Shown: positions 1 through 8,849 of the stretch, in pieces
Position numbering within the stretch: the first letter of the stretch is position 1
How the letters are laid out: every line of letters starts with the position of its first letter
Source: Terriglobia bacterium
GTDB taxonomy: Bacteria > Acidobacteriota > Terriglobia > UBA7540
Length of the DNA: 35,114 nt
Direction of reading: 5' to 3'
Assembly (NCBI GenBank): GCA_020073545.1
Contig: JAIQEZ010000045.1
Span: 1 to 35,114, forward strand
Translations under genes and position numbers: made by a program
The notes under the pieces: model-generated
Told to the model about the DNA's origin: nothing
Seen by the model: only the letters and a program-made list of their open reading frames with translations
Database searches by the model: none

Positions 1-138
1 GTTTGTTTGTGCCATTTCACTCTAAGCACCTGAAACGATTGAGGGTCGTGGAAGTAATAAGTGATTTCTTAAGAGTGGTGCCCGGGATGCAATAAGGCAT
101 TGCTTGGTCGGGAATACGGTTGTTGTGAGGCTCCATAA

Positions 139-234
139 AACTACATCGGAGAACGGTCCGAAGCCCAGTTCAGCCATGGCATCTGCCCGGACTGCATCGA
201 GAAGTTCGCGCGTGCGAAATTGGAGAAGCTCTGA
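139..234 (+). pseudogene. C-terminal remnant of a PAS/sensor protein
   Basis: Translating this stretch gives a tail containing ERSEAQFSHGICPDC followed by a basic end and a TGA stop. The S-H-G-I-C-P-[DE]-C signature is the familiar extreme C-terminus of many PAS sensor and response-regulator proteins. An in-frame TAA lies immediately upstream and no start codon or Shine-Dalgarno is available, so only the tail survives. It sits 20 bp before the large hybrid kinase and is probably debris of a related signalling gene. Confidence 0.5.
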
Positions 235-254
235 GCCTACTTCGAGAAAGATCC

Positions 255-3200
255 ATGAAGATACTGATGACATCTCGGGGACGAGACCTCTGGCGGAGGC
301 AGTTCTGCTGGTCGTTGCTGCTGATCTTGGGAATACTTCCCGTCGTCGCGGTGGAATTGTGCGCAGTGGGCGAGCGCTCCCCTATTCAACAGGCTGCCAC
401 CGGACAAAGGCCCGCGCCGCTGCCCCACCGAACGGGGGGTGCGGCTGAGTCCGTGCGCTCCGGGATGCACGGCGGCGAGTTCGCACTGAATACCGGGCAC
501 CTCCTGGATGGCTCCGCGCAGGACGTGACCGTTCTGGCGCTTCCTCCGTCATTCTACCTGAAGCACATCCCCGGTATCCTGGGGATCATGGCGGCCCTCA
601 TGCTGGCAGCTCTGGCCTGGGGAGTGTCGCTGCGCTGCCGCGTCCGCCAACAAACCGCCGTTATCCGGGAATGGCTGCGGCGCGAAGCCGCCCTAAAGAA
701 GCGGTACTTCGACCTTTTTGAGAACGCCAACGATGCCATCCTTATCTTCGAACCTGAGAGCGAAGTCATTTTGGAGGCCAACAGCAAGGCCTGCGAGGTC
801 TACGGCTTCGGCAAAGAAAGACTTGTCGGAATGAGCCTGAAGGGGATTACCACAGATGTGCCGCGCGGCGAACGTCAAATCGCGAAGCTCCTGCTTGACA
901 GCAATTACAGGAACTTCGAGACGGTTCATACCCGCAGCGATGGGTGTGAAATTGAGATCATGGCCAGTACGTCGGTGATTGAGTACAACGGTTGCACCGC
1001 GATCCTGAGTATCAATCGCGACATCAGCGAACGTAAGCAGGCGGAAGAGGCACTGCGGGAGAGCGAAGAGCGGTTCCGGGCCATCTTTCAAGGTGCGGCG
1101 GAGGGGATACTCGCTTCCAATTTCGAGACCCACGAGTTCGTGTATGCCAATCCCGCCGTGTGCCGAATGTTGGGCTACACGGAAGAAGAACTGGTACACA
1201 TGAGCGTAAGTGATCTTCATCCCCCAGAGGATTTGGAGAGGGTTGAGGCTGGGTACATGGCCCAGACCCGCGGTGAAAAAACGTTGGCGCCAGCCATTCC
1301 GTGTCTGTGCAAAGACGGGACTACGATCTATGCCGAGATCAACGCCAGCCGGCTAGAGATCGACAGAAAAGATTGCTGCGTCGCATTCTTCACCGACGTC
1401 ACCGCTCGCAAGCGGGCGGAAGAGGCGCTCCGGGAAAGTGAGGAACGTTTACGCACGATTTTGCAGACGACGCAGGACGGCTTCTGGATCGTGGACACCC
1501 GCGGGCGGTTTCTGGAAGTGAATGAAGCTTACTGCCTCATGAGCGGGTACGCCCGCGACGAACTGCTGAGGATGCGAATTGCCGACGTTGAAGCTGCACT
1601 GACGCCCGAAGAGATCGAGCCACGCATCCGGGAGATCATCGAGCGAGGTGAAGACCGTTTCGAAACGCGCCACCGGGCGAAAGACGGGCGAATCATTGAT
1701 ATCGAAGTCAGCGTGAAGTACCTGCCCAGGGAACACGGGCGATTTTTCGCCTTCGTGCGAGACATCACCGAACGCAAGCGAACCGAGGCGGCGCTGCAGG
1801 AGAGCGAAGAGAAGTTCCGTGGCCTCTTTCAAGGTGCGGCGGAGGGGATACTCGTTGCGAACATCGAGACCATGAAGTTCGTATATGCCAATCCCGCCGT
1901 GTGCCGAATGTTAGGCTACACAGAAGAAGAACTGGTAAAAATGGGCGTAAGTGATATTCATCCCCAACAGGATTTGGAGAGGGTTGGGGCTGAGTTCATG
2001 GCCCAGATACGCGGCGAAAAGACGTTGGCGCCAGCCCTTCCGTGTCTGTGCAAAGACGGGACTACGATCTATGCCGACGTCAACGCCAGCCGGCTGGTGG
2101 TCGACGGAAAAGATTGCAACGTCGGTTTCTTCACCGACATTACCGCTCGCCAGCGGGCCGAAGAGGCGCTCCAAATAGAAAGGGACAATCTCAACGCCAT
2201 CTTTGCCTCAGCGCCGGTGGGCATGCTCCTGCTGGATGAGGAGACTGTGATTGTGGGTGCCAACGCTGTGGTGGCGGCCATGGTTTTCCGCGACCCTGCG
2301 GAAATAATCAGTCAGCGGGCTGGGGCCGGGCTTGGCTGTACTCACAGCCACGATACCGCAAGGGGATGCGGTTATTCCCCGGCTTGCCCAGCGTGTCAAC
2401 TGAGGGACAGCATTACCAAGGTTCTATCTTCCGGCACGCGGGTGCTTGGTTTGGAAATCCAGCCGACCCTGCTAATCGGTGGCCGTGAAGAACATCCTTG
2501 GCTGCGAGTGAGTGCGGAGCCGGTTTTTCTCAATGGCCACAAACACGTGGTCGTGGCGATCGACAACATCACCGAGCGGAAGCGCGCGGAGGAGGCGCTG
2601 CGGGCAAGCGAGCAACGGTCCCGGATCATCGCGCAGAGTGTCGCGGATGTGATCTACGAGTGGGACCTCAAAGACAAGGTCGATTGGTACGGGGACGTAG
2701 ACACCTTGATGGGGTATCCGGCGGGAGGCTTCCCGAGGACGCTTGACGGCTGGGCCGCTGCACTCCACCCGGAGGACAAGGAACGCGTGTGGGTGACCGT
2801 TGAGAGTCAGCTCAAAGGCGTGGCGCCGTTCGACGTCGAATACCGCATTGCAGATAAGGACGGCGGGTGGCGATGGTGGTCGGCGCGCGGCACCGTGCTC
2901 AGAGACGAACAGTGTCAACCTCGCCGTTGGATCGGCGCCGTAACCGACATCACCGAGCGCAAGCAGACCGAGGAGGCGCTGCGCCTTTACGCCTCGGAGC
3001 TGGAGTCCGCTAAGACCGTGCAGGAAGAAAATGCGACTGAGCTTCGCCAACTCGTGGAGGATCTCGGGGAGGCGAAGCGGCAGGCGGAGGCCGCCACGCA
3101 GGCCAAGAGTGAGTTCCTGGCCAATATGAGCCACGAAATCCGGACCCCGATGAATGGCATCATGGGCATGACCGAACTCGCCCTGGAAACGGAACTCACC

Positions 3201-5036
3201 CCGGAGCAACGGGAGTACCTGGCGATGGTCCAGACCTCAGCCGATTCGCTGCTCACTGTCATCAACGACATTCTGGATTTCTCGAAGATCGAGGCTCGTC
3301 AGCTTGAGCTGGATCGCATTGAGTTCAATCTACGTGACACCCTTGGCGACGCGCTGAAAGTGCTGGCCCTCCACGCCCACCAGAAAGGCTTGGAACTTGC
3401 CGACTTTGTCCAGCCCGAAGTGCCGGAGTGGTTGGTGGGTGATCCCGGGCGACTGCGCCAAGTCCTCACCAATTTGGTGGATAACGCCACCAAATTCACG
3501 GAGCAGGGCGAGGTGGTCGTCCGGGTGGCGGTGGAAGGGCAAACGGCAGACCCCGGCTGTTTGCATTTCACGGTCAGCGACACCGGCATCGGGATTCCCG
3601 CCGAGAAGCAGAAGTCGATCTTCGAGCCGTTCGTGCAAGTTGATGTTTCCACCACCCGCAGGTACGGGGGCACCGGGCTGGGGCTGGCCATCACCTCCCA
3701 GCTGGTGGCCTTGATGGGGGGTCGCCTCTGGGTGGAAAGTGAACCCGACAAAGGCAGTACGTTCCATTTCACCGCGTGCATGGATTTGGCGCCAACTCCG
3801 GCGGAGCGGCCCCCTCGGGCTTCTCCCGAAATACTCCACGATCTGCCGGTCCTGGTGGTGGACGACAACACCACAAACCGCAAAATCCTGGAGATGATGC
3901 TCCGGCATTTGAAGATGGTCCCGACGACTGCCGCTGGGGGGATCGCGGGCTTGGCCGTGATGAAACAGGCCAAAAAGGCCGGGGAAACCTTCCGCGTGGC
4001 TTTGATTGATTCCCTCATGCCGGACATGGACGGGTTCGCTCTGGCGGAAAGGATCAAGCACGACCCTGAACTGGCGGGCACGATGATCATGATGCTGACC
4101 TCCAACGGCCTTCGCGGCGACGTTGCGCGTTGTCGGAAACTAGGCATCGCCGCTTACCTGATCAAACCCGTCAGACAGTCGGAACTGGTGGACGCCATTC
4201 TTAGCCTTCTCGGCCAAGCTTCCCGAGAACGAGCGGACGTATCCACCCGCCACTCCTTACGCGAGGCCCGGCGGAAGCTCCGCATCCTGCTGGCCGAGGA
4301 CAATTTGGTGAACCAAACCCTGGTGGTGCGATTGCTGGGGAAAGCGGGCCACAATGTGGTCGTGGCCGGAAACGGCAAGGAGGCATTGGCCGCTCTAGCA
4401 AAGGCAGGGCCCGGGGCGTTCGATCTGGTGCTAATGGACGTGCAAATGCGCGAAATGGATGGCTTCGAAGCAGCCGCGGCCATCCGCAAGAAAGAAAGGG
4501 GGACGGGAACCCATCTGCCGATTATTGCCATGACGGCCCACGCCATGAAAGGTGACCGGGAGCGGTGCTTGGCGGCGGGGATGGACGGTTACCTCTCCAA
4601 GCCTGTCAAGAGGGAGGAACTCATCGACGCAGTCGAACCCCACAGTTACGAGTCCCCGGCGCCAGAAAAGGATATGCTCGCTCGGAAGCAGCCGGGCCTG
4701 GATAGAGCGGCCGTCCTGGCCCGCCTGGATGGTGACGAAGAACTGCTGGTGGAGCTGGCAGGGCTGTTCATCCAAGAGTCTCCCAAACTGTTGTCGGCGA
4801 TCCAGCAAGCCATCGAACAGGATGACGCCCAGGGGTTAGAGCGCGCGGCTCACGCCCTGAAGGGTTCGGTCGGCAATTTCGTCATTGCGACGGCAGTCAA
4901 GGCTGCGCAAACGTTGGAGACCATGGGTCGTGAGGGGAACCTCGCCGCCGCCGATACCGCTTACGCCGTGCTCCAAGAAGAAATCGCCGGCCTCGTGCAG
5001 GTTCTTCCACGGCTTGAAAGCGAGGTGCACCCGTGA
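255..5036 (+). CDS. Six-PAS hybrid sensor histidine kinase with two receivers and HPt
   Basis: Membrane-anchored phosphorelay kinase of 1593 residues. A hydrophobic segment lies near residues 17-35 and a clear transmembrane helix near 105-125. Six PAS domains follow (about 150-258, 272-386, 398-508, 520-634, 645-775, 786-902), each ending in a D-I/V-T-E/A-R-K-type exit. The fifth has a Cys-rich insert (GCGYSPACPACQLR). The HisKA domain carries H960 in NMSHEIRTPMNG; the ATPase domain has LTNLVDNATKF, DTGIGIP and GTGLGLAI. Receiver 1 has phospho-acceptor D1252, receiver 2 D1395 with K1449, and the HPt domain H1533 in AAHALKGS. A complete H-D-H-D chain is therefore present. PAS2 and PAS4 are near-duplicates. 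No output domain is present, so the stand-alone receiver immediately downstream is a likely partner. The start has only a weak ribosome site. Confidence 0.93.
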   Translation: MKILMTSRGRDLWRRQFCWSLLLILGILPVVAVELCAVGERSPIQQAATGQRPAPLPHRTGGAAESVRSGMHGGEFALNTGHLLDGSAQDVTVLALPPSFYLKHIPGILGIMAALMLAALAWGVSLRCRVRQQTAVIREWLRREAALKKRYFDLFENANDAILIFEPESEVILEANSKACEVYGFGKERLVGMSLKGITTDVPRGERQIAKLLLDSNYRNFETVHTRSDGCEIEIMASTSVIEYNGCTAILSINRDISERKQAEEALRESEERFRAIFQGAAEGILASNFETHEFVYANPAVCRMLGYTEEELVHMSVSDLHPPEDLERVEAGYMAQTRGEKTLAPAIPCLCKDGTTIYAEINASRLEIDRKDCCVAFFTDVTARKRAEEALRESEERLRTILQTTQDGFWIVDTRGRFLEVNEAYCLMSGYARDELLRMRIADVEAALTPEEIEPRIREIIERGEDRFETRHRAKDGRIIDIEVSVKYLPREHGRFFAFVRDITERKRTEAALQESEEKFRGLFQGAAEGILVANIETMKFVYANPAVCRMLGYTEEELVKMGVSDIHPQQDLERVGAEFMAQIRGEKTLAPALPCLCKDGTTIYADVNASRLVVDGKDCNVGFFTDITARQRAEEALQIERDNLNAIFASAPVGMLLLDEETVIVGANAVVAAMVFRDPAEIISQRAGAGLGCTHSHDTARGCGYSPACPACQLRDSITKVLSSGTRVLGLEIQPTLLIGGREEHPWLRVSAEPVFLNGHKHVVVAIDNITERKRAEEALRASEQRSRIIAQSVADVIYEWDLKDKVDWYGDVDTLMGYPAGGFPRTLDGWAAALHPEDKERVWVTVESQLKGVAPFDVEYRIADKDGGWRWWSARGTVLRDEQCQPRRWIGAVTDITERKQTEEALRLYASELESAKTVQEENATELRQLVEDLGEAKRQAEAATQAKSEFLANMSHEIRTPMNGIMGMTELALETELTPEQREYLAMVQTSADSLLTVINDILDFSKIEARQLELDRIEFNLRDTLGDALKVLALHAHQKGLELADFVQPEVPEWLVGDPGRLRQVLTNLVDNATKFTEQGEVVVRVAVEGQTADPGCLHFTVSDTGIGIPAEKQKSIFEPFVQVDVSTTRRYGGTGLGLAITSQLVALMGGRLWVESEPDKGSTFHFTACMDLAPTPAERPPRASPEILHDLPVLVVDDNTTNRKILEMMLRHLKMVPTTAAGGIAGLAVMKQAKKAGETFRVALIDSLMPDMDGFALAERIKHDPELAGTMIMMLTSNGLRGDVARCRKLGIAAYLIKPVRQSELVDAILSLLGQASRERADVSTRHSLREARRKLRILLAEDNLVNQTLVVRLLGKAGHNVVVAGNGKEALAALAKAGPGAFDLVLMDVQMREMDGFEAAAAIRKKERGTGTHLPIIAMTAHAMKGDRERCLAAGMDGYLSKPVKREELIDAVEPHSYESPAPEKDMLARKQPGLDRAAVLARLDGDEELLVELAGLFIQESPKLLSAIQQAIEQDDAQGLERAAHALKGSVGNFVIATAVKAAQTLETMGREGNLAAADTAYAVLQEEIAGLVQVLPRLESEVHP

Positions 5037-5067
5037 AGAACCGCCCCCAACGTGTCGAGCACTGAAC

Positions 5068-5541
5068 ATGAGAGCCCTAATTGCTGAAGACGACCCGGTT
5101 TCCCGCCGCATGCTCAAGACGTTTCTGAGCAAAGCGGATTACGAGGTCGTTGTAGCCACCGATGGTCTCGAGGCTTGGGCCCTGCTGCAACAGCCCGATG
5201 CCCCCCGCTTGGTGATCCTCGACTGGATGATGCCCCGAATGGACGGAATTCAGCTCTGTCGAAAGATTCGGAATTGCGCTGAGAGTTTCTATGTTTACAT
5301 CGTGATGCTGACCGCGAGGACCCAAAGCCAAGACATCCTTGACGGACTGGAGGCCGGCGTCGATGACTACCTAACCAAGCCTTTCAACCCCCCAGAATTG
5401 ATGGTGCGTCTGCGGGCCGGCAGGCGAATTCTCGATTTGCAGGAACGGCTGGTGGCCGCCTGCGAAAAGCTGCAAGTGCTCGTCGCCGATAATCCAGAGG
5501 CCGACCTGCAAAACCGCACGAGCCTTGTTGACATCTCGTGA
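5068..5541 (+). CDS. Stand-alone response regulator receiver
   Basis: A 157-residue CheY-like receiver. The acidic pair lies in LIAEDD near residues 4-9, the phospho-acceptor Asp is in VILDWMMPRMDG, the conserved Thr is in VMLTAR and the Lys in YLTKPF. A short C-terminal helical tail of about 35 residues follows; no DNA-binding domain is present. The ATG at 5068 is chosen because the receiver fold begins directly at MRALIAEDD; the frame is open further upstream but overlaps the kinase gene. It starts 31 bp after the kinase stop on the same strand, so co-transcription is likely and it is a plausible phospho-acceptor of the kinase's HPt domain (inference). Confidence 0.88.
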   Translation: MRALIAEDDPVSRRMLKTFLSKADYEVVVATDGLEAWALLQQPDAPRLVILDWMMPRMDGIQLCRKIRNCAESFYVYIVMLTARTQSQDILDGLEAGVDDYLTKPFNPPELMVRLRAGRRILDLQERLVAACEKLQVLVADNPEADLQNRTSLVDIS

Positions 5542-5604
5542 GGCCAAACGGCGGGCCGTGCGGGTCCGCCCAGAATTGGAGTTTTGGGAATCGAGGGTCC
5601 AGGC

Positions 5605-5934
5605 ATGCAAATCCTTATCGCAGAAGATGATGTCATCACCCGCCGCACGCTCGAGGCTCTCCTCGTCAAATGGGGCTATGCCGTGATCGTGGTTCGTGAC
5701 GGCGTCGAGGCGTGGAAAATACTGTTGAACTTAATCACCGGGCTGTCAGATGTTGTCTGCCCACTCCCACTGAAAACCCGACTGGACCGCTTGCATTCAG
5801 ATGTGGTGAGTCGTATGTTAGCGGTCGGTCGATATTCCAAAACGGAATCCCCGGTAATGCCGATTTTGGGACAGTTACTCGGGGCTGAATGCTGCGCTGG
5901 CAAGCACGGCAGTACCTACCCGGGGGAGAAATGA
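5605..5934 (+). pseudogene. Response regulator truncated inside the receiver domain
   Basis: The first 40 or so residues are a normal receiver start (MQILIAEDD, then a helix and DGVEAWKIL), parallel to the intact receiver just upstream. Homology stops at about base 5724, exactly before the strand that should carry the phospho-acceptor Asp. The rest of the 109-residue frame is unrelated sequence. The ATG at 5605 is preceded by a GAGG 9 bp away. The break most likely marks the left edge of inserted DNA: everything from here to about 17 kb has accessory character. The product would lack D, T and K and cannot be a working receiver. Confidence 0.75.
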
Positions 5935-6410
5935 AGCAGGAGTTTTGGACGGAAAAACAGACTGCCGCCTTTCTTGGCGTCCAGCCGGGAACCTTGGCTA
6001 TGTGGCGTTACTTCCAGCGCTATCCGCTGCCCTTTGTGAAGATGGGCGTGTGGGTCCGCTATCCCCGGGCGGAAGTGTTGGCCTTTGCCCGTGTGTATCC
6101 GATGTGGCGGAAGATGTGGACACGCCCGCTCCCGGCGGCATGGTGGACGGAAACACAGACGGCGGCATTTCTTGGCGTGCAGCGTGGGACCTTGGCGGCG
6201 TGGCGCCGCGAGCGGCGCTATCCGCTGGCCTATGTAAAAGTGGGCGCGGCGGTCCGCTATGCCCGGGCGGAGGTGCTGGCCTTTGCCGAAACGTACGGCG
6301 TTTTGAAACGCGCGCGGCTCCAGCGGCGACGGTTGAATATGGACCACTCGCAGCATGCAAAAGGTTTGAATGCGAGGAGTTTGAAAGCAGTAGATAGGAA
6401 GGCGCCGTAA
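5931..6410 (+). CDS. Tandem-HTH excisionase-like DNA-binding protein
   Basis: A 159-residue protein built of two copies of the same roughly 55-residue unit (about 4-58 and 69-123). Each starts W-T-E-x-Q-T-A-A-F-L-G-V-Q and ends V-R-Y-x-R-A-E-V-L-A-F-A. The pattern of helix-turn-helix followed by a two-stranded wing and R-[YF]-x-x-x-[ED]-[VI] resembles the MerR/AlpA excisionase (HTH_17) fold, normally present once in proteins of about 60-70 residues. A good GGGGGAG ribosome site precedes the ATG, which overlaps the stop of the truncated receiver frame. A basic tail follows the second unit. It could bind two sites or one long site, as an Xis-like or regulatory protein of the island. It converges with the AAA+ gene 19 bp away. 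Confidence 0.72.
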   Translation: MKQEFWTEKQTAAFLGVQPGTLAMWRYFQRYPLPFVKMGVWVRYPRAEVLAFARVYPMWRKMWTRPLPAAWWTETQTAAFLGVQRGTLAAWRRERRYPLAYVKVGAAVRYARAEVLAFAETYGVLKRARLQRRRLNMDHSQHAKGLNARSLKAVDRKAP

Positions 6411-6429
6411 AGTCCAGAGAAACTCCACT

Positions 6430-7968
6430 TCAGACCTCTGATTTCGAGGCTGGCATGACGGTGACCCGGCCGCCCAAGTCCCGGATCACGCGCCGGCCTG
6501 CCGCAGCAGTTTCCTCTTCGTAGCGGTAGACACCTGGCGTGGAGGCGCTGATGAACTTCCCGGACGCCATCTGGCGCAACGCCTTGATCTGCTCCGCCGC
6601 GGAACGTGAAACCGGCACGATGTACCGCGATGCCTGGACGAGAGTTACTCCCAACCGGTGCGCCTTCCGGCAGCACTCTTTGATTTCCGCACCTGTCCAG
6701 CCTTCATCGTTCGGCAGCTCGCCCGACACGTCATACTTCTTGAGATAGATTCCCCAGATCGTCTCGCGCTCCTCGGCCGTTGGTAGATCAAAGAAGAACG
6801 TGCCCAGCGTGAAGCGCCTACGCAGCTCGGGTGGCAAGCTCGCGATGGAATTGCAAGTCGCAATGAACAGCATCCGCCCTTGCGAAACCGCGTCAATGAT
6901 CTGGAGCGCCGTGCGAAGTCGTTCGGTCGAAGCACCCACCAGAGAACTCTCCATGGCCGGCAGGTCAAAAGCAATCGTGGGGATTCCCGCCGTACCGCCC
7001 GTGGCCTTCGCGGCCGCACTTTTGGCGGCGCCGGGTGGACCAATAAACACGGCTCCGTCCGCCTCGCGGTCCTGCATGTACGTCAGGATGGTCCCCGTCA
7101 TCTCCGTCTTTACGCCAGAGAGGTCAGTGCCCGTTCCCGCAAACGCCTTCTCAATCTCATCAATGAACACGACAACGCGGGGAGGATCGACACCTCGAAG
7201 CACTGCCCGCAGGAAGTCCTTGACGTTCTCGACCCCGCCAATATCCTCAAAGGTCTCGCCACCTCGCCACACCGCGAGACCCGGCGTCTGCTCGATGATC
7301 TGGCGCTTGCGCTCCCAGAGGTCTTCTGTATCCAGTTGGCGCTTGACCAATGAGATCGCCAGTGCCTGTTCCGCCGGAAAGGCGGCCAGGCCGACAAGGG
7401 CATCTACGGCCCTGACGATCACCGAGCGCTCGGGCTCACCCAGGTTGGCCGCATTGAAAGTCTCCCGAACAATCTGCTCCAGGTGAGTGGTGGAAGGCAG
7501 CGGCTCATCAAGGACGAGAACGTCCTGACCCAATTCCGGCGGCAACGTCGCGCCAGGCGCTGCCAGCAATACCAGCATCCGGCCCGTCGCCTTGAATGAA
7601 TCTCGCAGGTCCCAGATCCCTTGCATCACTCCGGGGTCATTCCAGAAGCGGTGCGCGTTCGAGTAGAGCAACAGCCCGTCCTCGCAAAGCTGCTGGGCCA
7701 AAAGCAGGGTGTCGACCGGCCCCATCGTCGCACCCTGGCGTTCGCCCAGCAGGCGCGCCAGTTCGTCGCCGCTGTCCCGCCCGATCGCATAGAGGCCGCG
7801 GACCACATCCCACCCGAGCAGCGGGGGAAGCTCGCGGTTTTGCTTGAGAGTCTCGATGATGAAATGCGTTGTGCTTGCCGGGTCGGCAGTGCGTACCGCC
7901 ACGAGCGGAGTCGAGACACACCGCGCAGCATGGAACGCCGACCGAAACTCCTCCATAGATCGAATCAT
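6430..7968 (-). CDS. Ycf46-like AAA+ ATPase with permuted core
   Basis: A 512-residue AAA+ protein. Residues 1-235 form an N-terminal domain that broadly resembles Ycf46-type ATPases. The core then reads in an unusual order: Walker B VVVFIDEIEK (265-274) and a segment TGTILTYMQDRE come first, then Walker A GPPGAAKS (310-317), then the helix IDAVSQG, then sensor 1 with N373 in ATCNS and an arginine finger in PPELRRRF, then a sensor-2-like helix GWTGAEIKECCRKA. In ordinary AAA+ proteins Walker A precedes Walker B. The P-loop also has Ala in place of the Gly before Lys. The frame is continuous. It is the last gene of the DUF1257-DUF2997-radical SAM operon, starting 65 bp after the latter, with ribosome site AAAGGAG. 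Role unknown; probably a remodelling ATPase acting with its operon partners. Confidence 0.85.
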   Translation of the reverse strand: MIRSMEEFRSAFHAARCVSTPLVAVRTADPASTTHFIIETLKQNRELPPLLGWDVVRGLYAIGRDSGDELARLLGERQGATMGPVDTLLLAQQLCEDGLLLYSNAHRFWNDPGVMQGIWDLRDSFKATGRMLVLLAAPGATLPPELGQDVLVLDEPLPSTTHLEQIVRETFNAANLGEPERSVIVRAVDALVGLAAFPAEQALAISLVKRQLDTEDLWERKRQIIEQTPGLAVWRGGETFEDIGGVENVKDFLRAVLRGVDPPRVVVFIDEIEKAFAGTGTDLSGVKTEMTGTILTYMQDREADGAVFIGPPGAAKSAAAKATGGTAGIPTIAFDLPAMESSLVGASTERLRTALQIIDAVSQGRMLFIATCNSIASLPPELRRRFTLGTFFFDLPTAEERETIWGIYLKKYDVSGELPNDEGWTGAEIKECCRKAHRLGVTLVQASRYIVPVSRSAAEQIKALRQMASGKFISASTPGVYRYEEETAAAGRRVIRDLGGRVTVMPASKSEV

Positions 7969-8033
7969 GGAAGGTGCTCCTTTCGGGAAGGACTTTCAAA
8001 GAGGGAAGGTAATGAGGCAAACCGAGTGGGGCC

Positions 8034-8639
8034 CTACCAGGGCAAGCCGCGGGTGGGGAATCCCGTGACCTCCGCTCGGCCGCCTTCCTTGATGCTGACT
8101 TCAGTCAGCTCTTCGCTGAAATCGGCGGGAGTGTAGCGGTGGCTGAACAGCCGCAGAACCTGGTTGCGAGTTGTGCGCAACGGCTGACTGCCTGGCTGAG
8201 CCTGATTGAAACGCCCAACGACGGCGAAGTCAAGGCAGGCACGGATTTCTTGCCAGAGACGGCGCCTGTGTTGTTCGGACGAACCATCTCCCCAGGTCCA
8301 GTATCGACCCTTGGCGAGTTCGTGTTCCGCATAGCCGCTGAACATGCCGAAGCTTAGCTCTGGGGCTTGCTGATGCAGGCCTTGAATCAATCGCAGCAAG
8401 CTGTCCGCTTGCTGCATGGGCTCGCCACCGGAAAAGGTGACACCCTCCAATGTATGCTGTGCCTGTGCCCGCACGAGATCCTGAGCTACAACATCAACCG
8501 GGACTTCGGCGCCATGAAACGGATGGGTTCGCGAGTTCCAACATCCAACACACCCGACGCTGCATCCCTGGAAGAACACCACGGCACGAAGGCCTGGCCC
8601 GTTGGCGCGGCTGGCTGGAATCAACGCATGAAGCAGCAT
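8034..8639 (-). CDS. NrdG-like 4Fe-4S radical-SAM protein
   Basis: A 201-residue protein of the compact radical-SAM activase type. The cluster motif C-x3-C-x2-C is at C26, C30, C33 (FFQGCSVGCVGCW), and the SAM-contacting GGEP motif is at 71-74 (TFSGGEPMQQ). Length and layout resemble anaerobic ribonucleotide reductase activators and the '4Fe-4S single cluster domain' proteins. No class III reductase gene is present in the window, so an NrdG role is not supported here. It lies 12 bp downstream of DUF2997 and has a GGAGG ribosome site 6 bp before ATG. The operon partners (Ycf35-like, Ycf46-like) suggest a radical-dependent modification or activation step on an unknown substrate. Confidence 0.8.
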   Translation of the reverse strand: MLLHALIPASRANGPGLRAVVFFQGCSVGCVGCWNSRTHPFHGAEVPVDVVAQDLVRAQAQHTLEGVTFSGGEPMQQADSLLRLIQGLHQQAPELSFGMFSGYAEHELAKGRYWTWGDGSSEQHRRRLWQEIRACLDFAVVGRFNQAQPGSQPLRTTRNQVLRLFSHRYTPADFSEELTEVSIKEGGRAEVTGFPTRGLPW

Positions 8640-8651
8640 GGCAGTCCTCCT

Positions 8652-8843
8652 TCAGCGCTGGCTTTTCTCTCGCTCGATCACGTGGCCGGTGTAATAGGCG
8701 GGCTTCTTCCGCACCACCTTCACACTGTCTCCGCCACGGAAGTCATCAAAGGCCTTCTCGCAGCCCTGTCCCGCAAAGCCCTCCAGATCGAGGGTGGAAT
8801 TTCCTTGCTCGTCAATGGTGACTGTAATCGTTTTCTCTTGCAT
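8652..8843 (-). CDS. DUF2997 small protein
   Basis: A 63-residue acidic and basic mixed protein. Its start (KTITVTIDEQGNSTLDLEGF) followed by GxxC and a short helix matches the DUF2997 pattern, in which a two-stranded beta hairpin reading T-I-x-I-x-x-x-G is followed by G-x-x-C. It lies between DUF1257 (6 bp upstream) and the radical-SAM gene (12 bp downstream) and has a GGAGGT ribosome site. DUF2997 proteins are habitually found beside Ycf35-type DUF1257 proteins, which supports the call. Biochemical function is unknown. Confidence 0.8.
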   Translation of the reverse strand: MQEKTITVTIDEQGNSTLDLEGFAGQGCEKAFDDFRGGDSVKVVRKKPAYYTGHVIEREKSQR

Positions 8844-8849
8844 GGTGAC

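Noticed and set aside
3299-4147. 282-codon minus-strand frame
   Set aside because: Antisense within the kinase and receiver part of the hybrid kinase gene.
6430-7968. Explaining the AAA+ motif order by a frameshift or two overlapping genes
   Set aside because: The frame is uninterrupted through both motifs and the flanking helices belong to a single AAA+ core in rearranged order.
8034-8639. Assigning the radical-SAM gene as nrdG
   Set aside because: No class III ribonucleotide reductase gene is near, and the partners are DUF1257/DUF2997/Ycf46-like, so a specific NrdG role is not supported.
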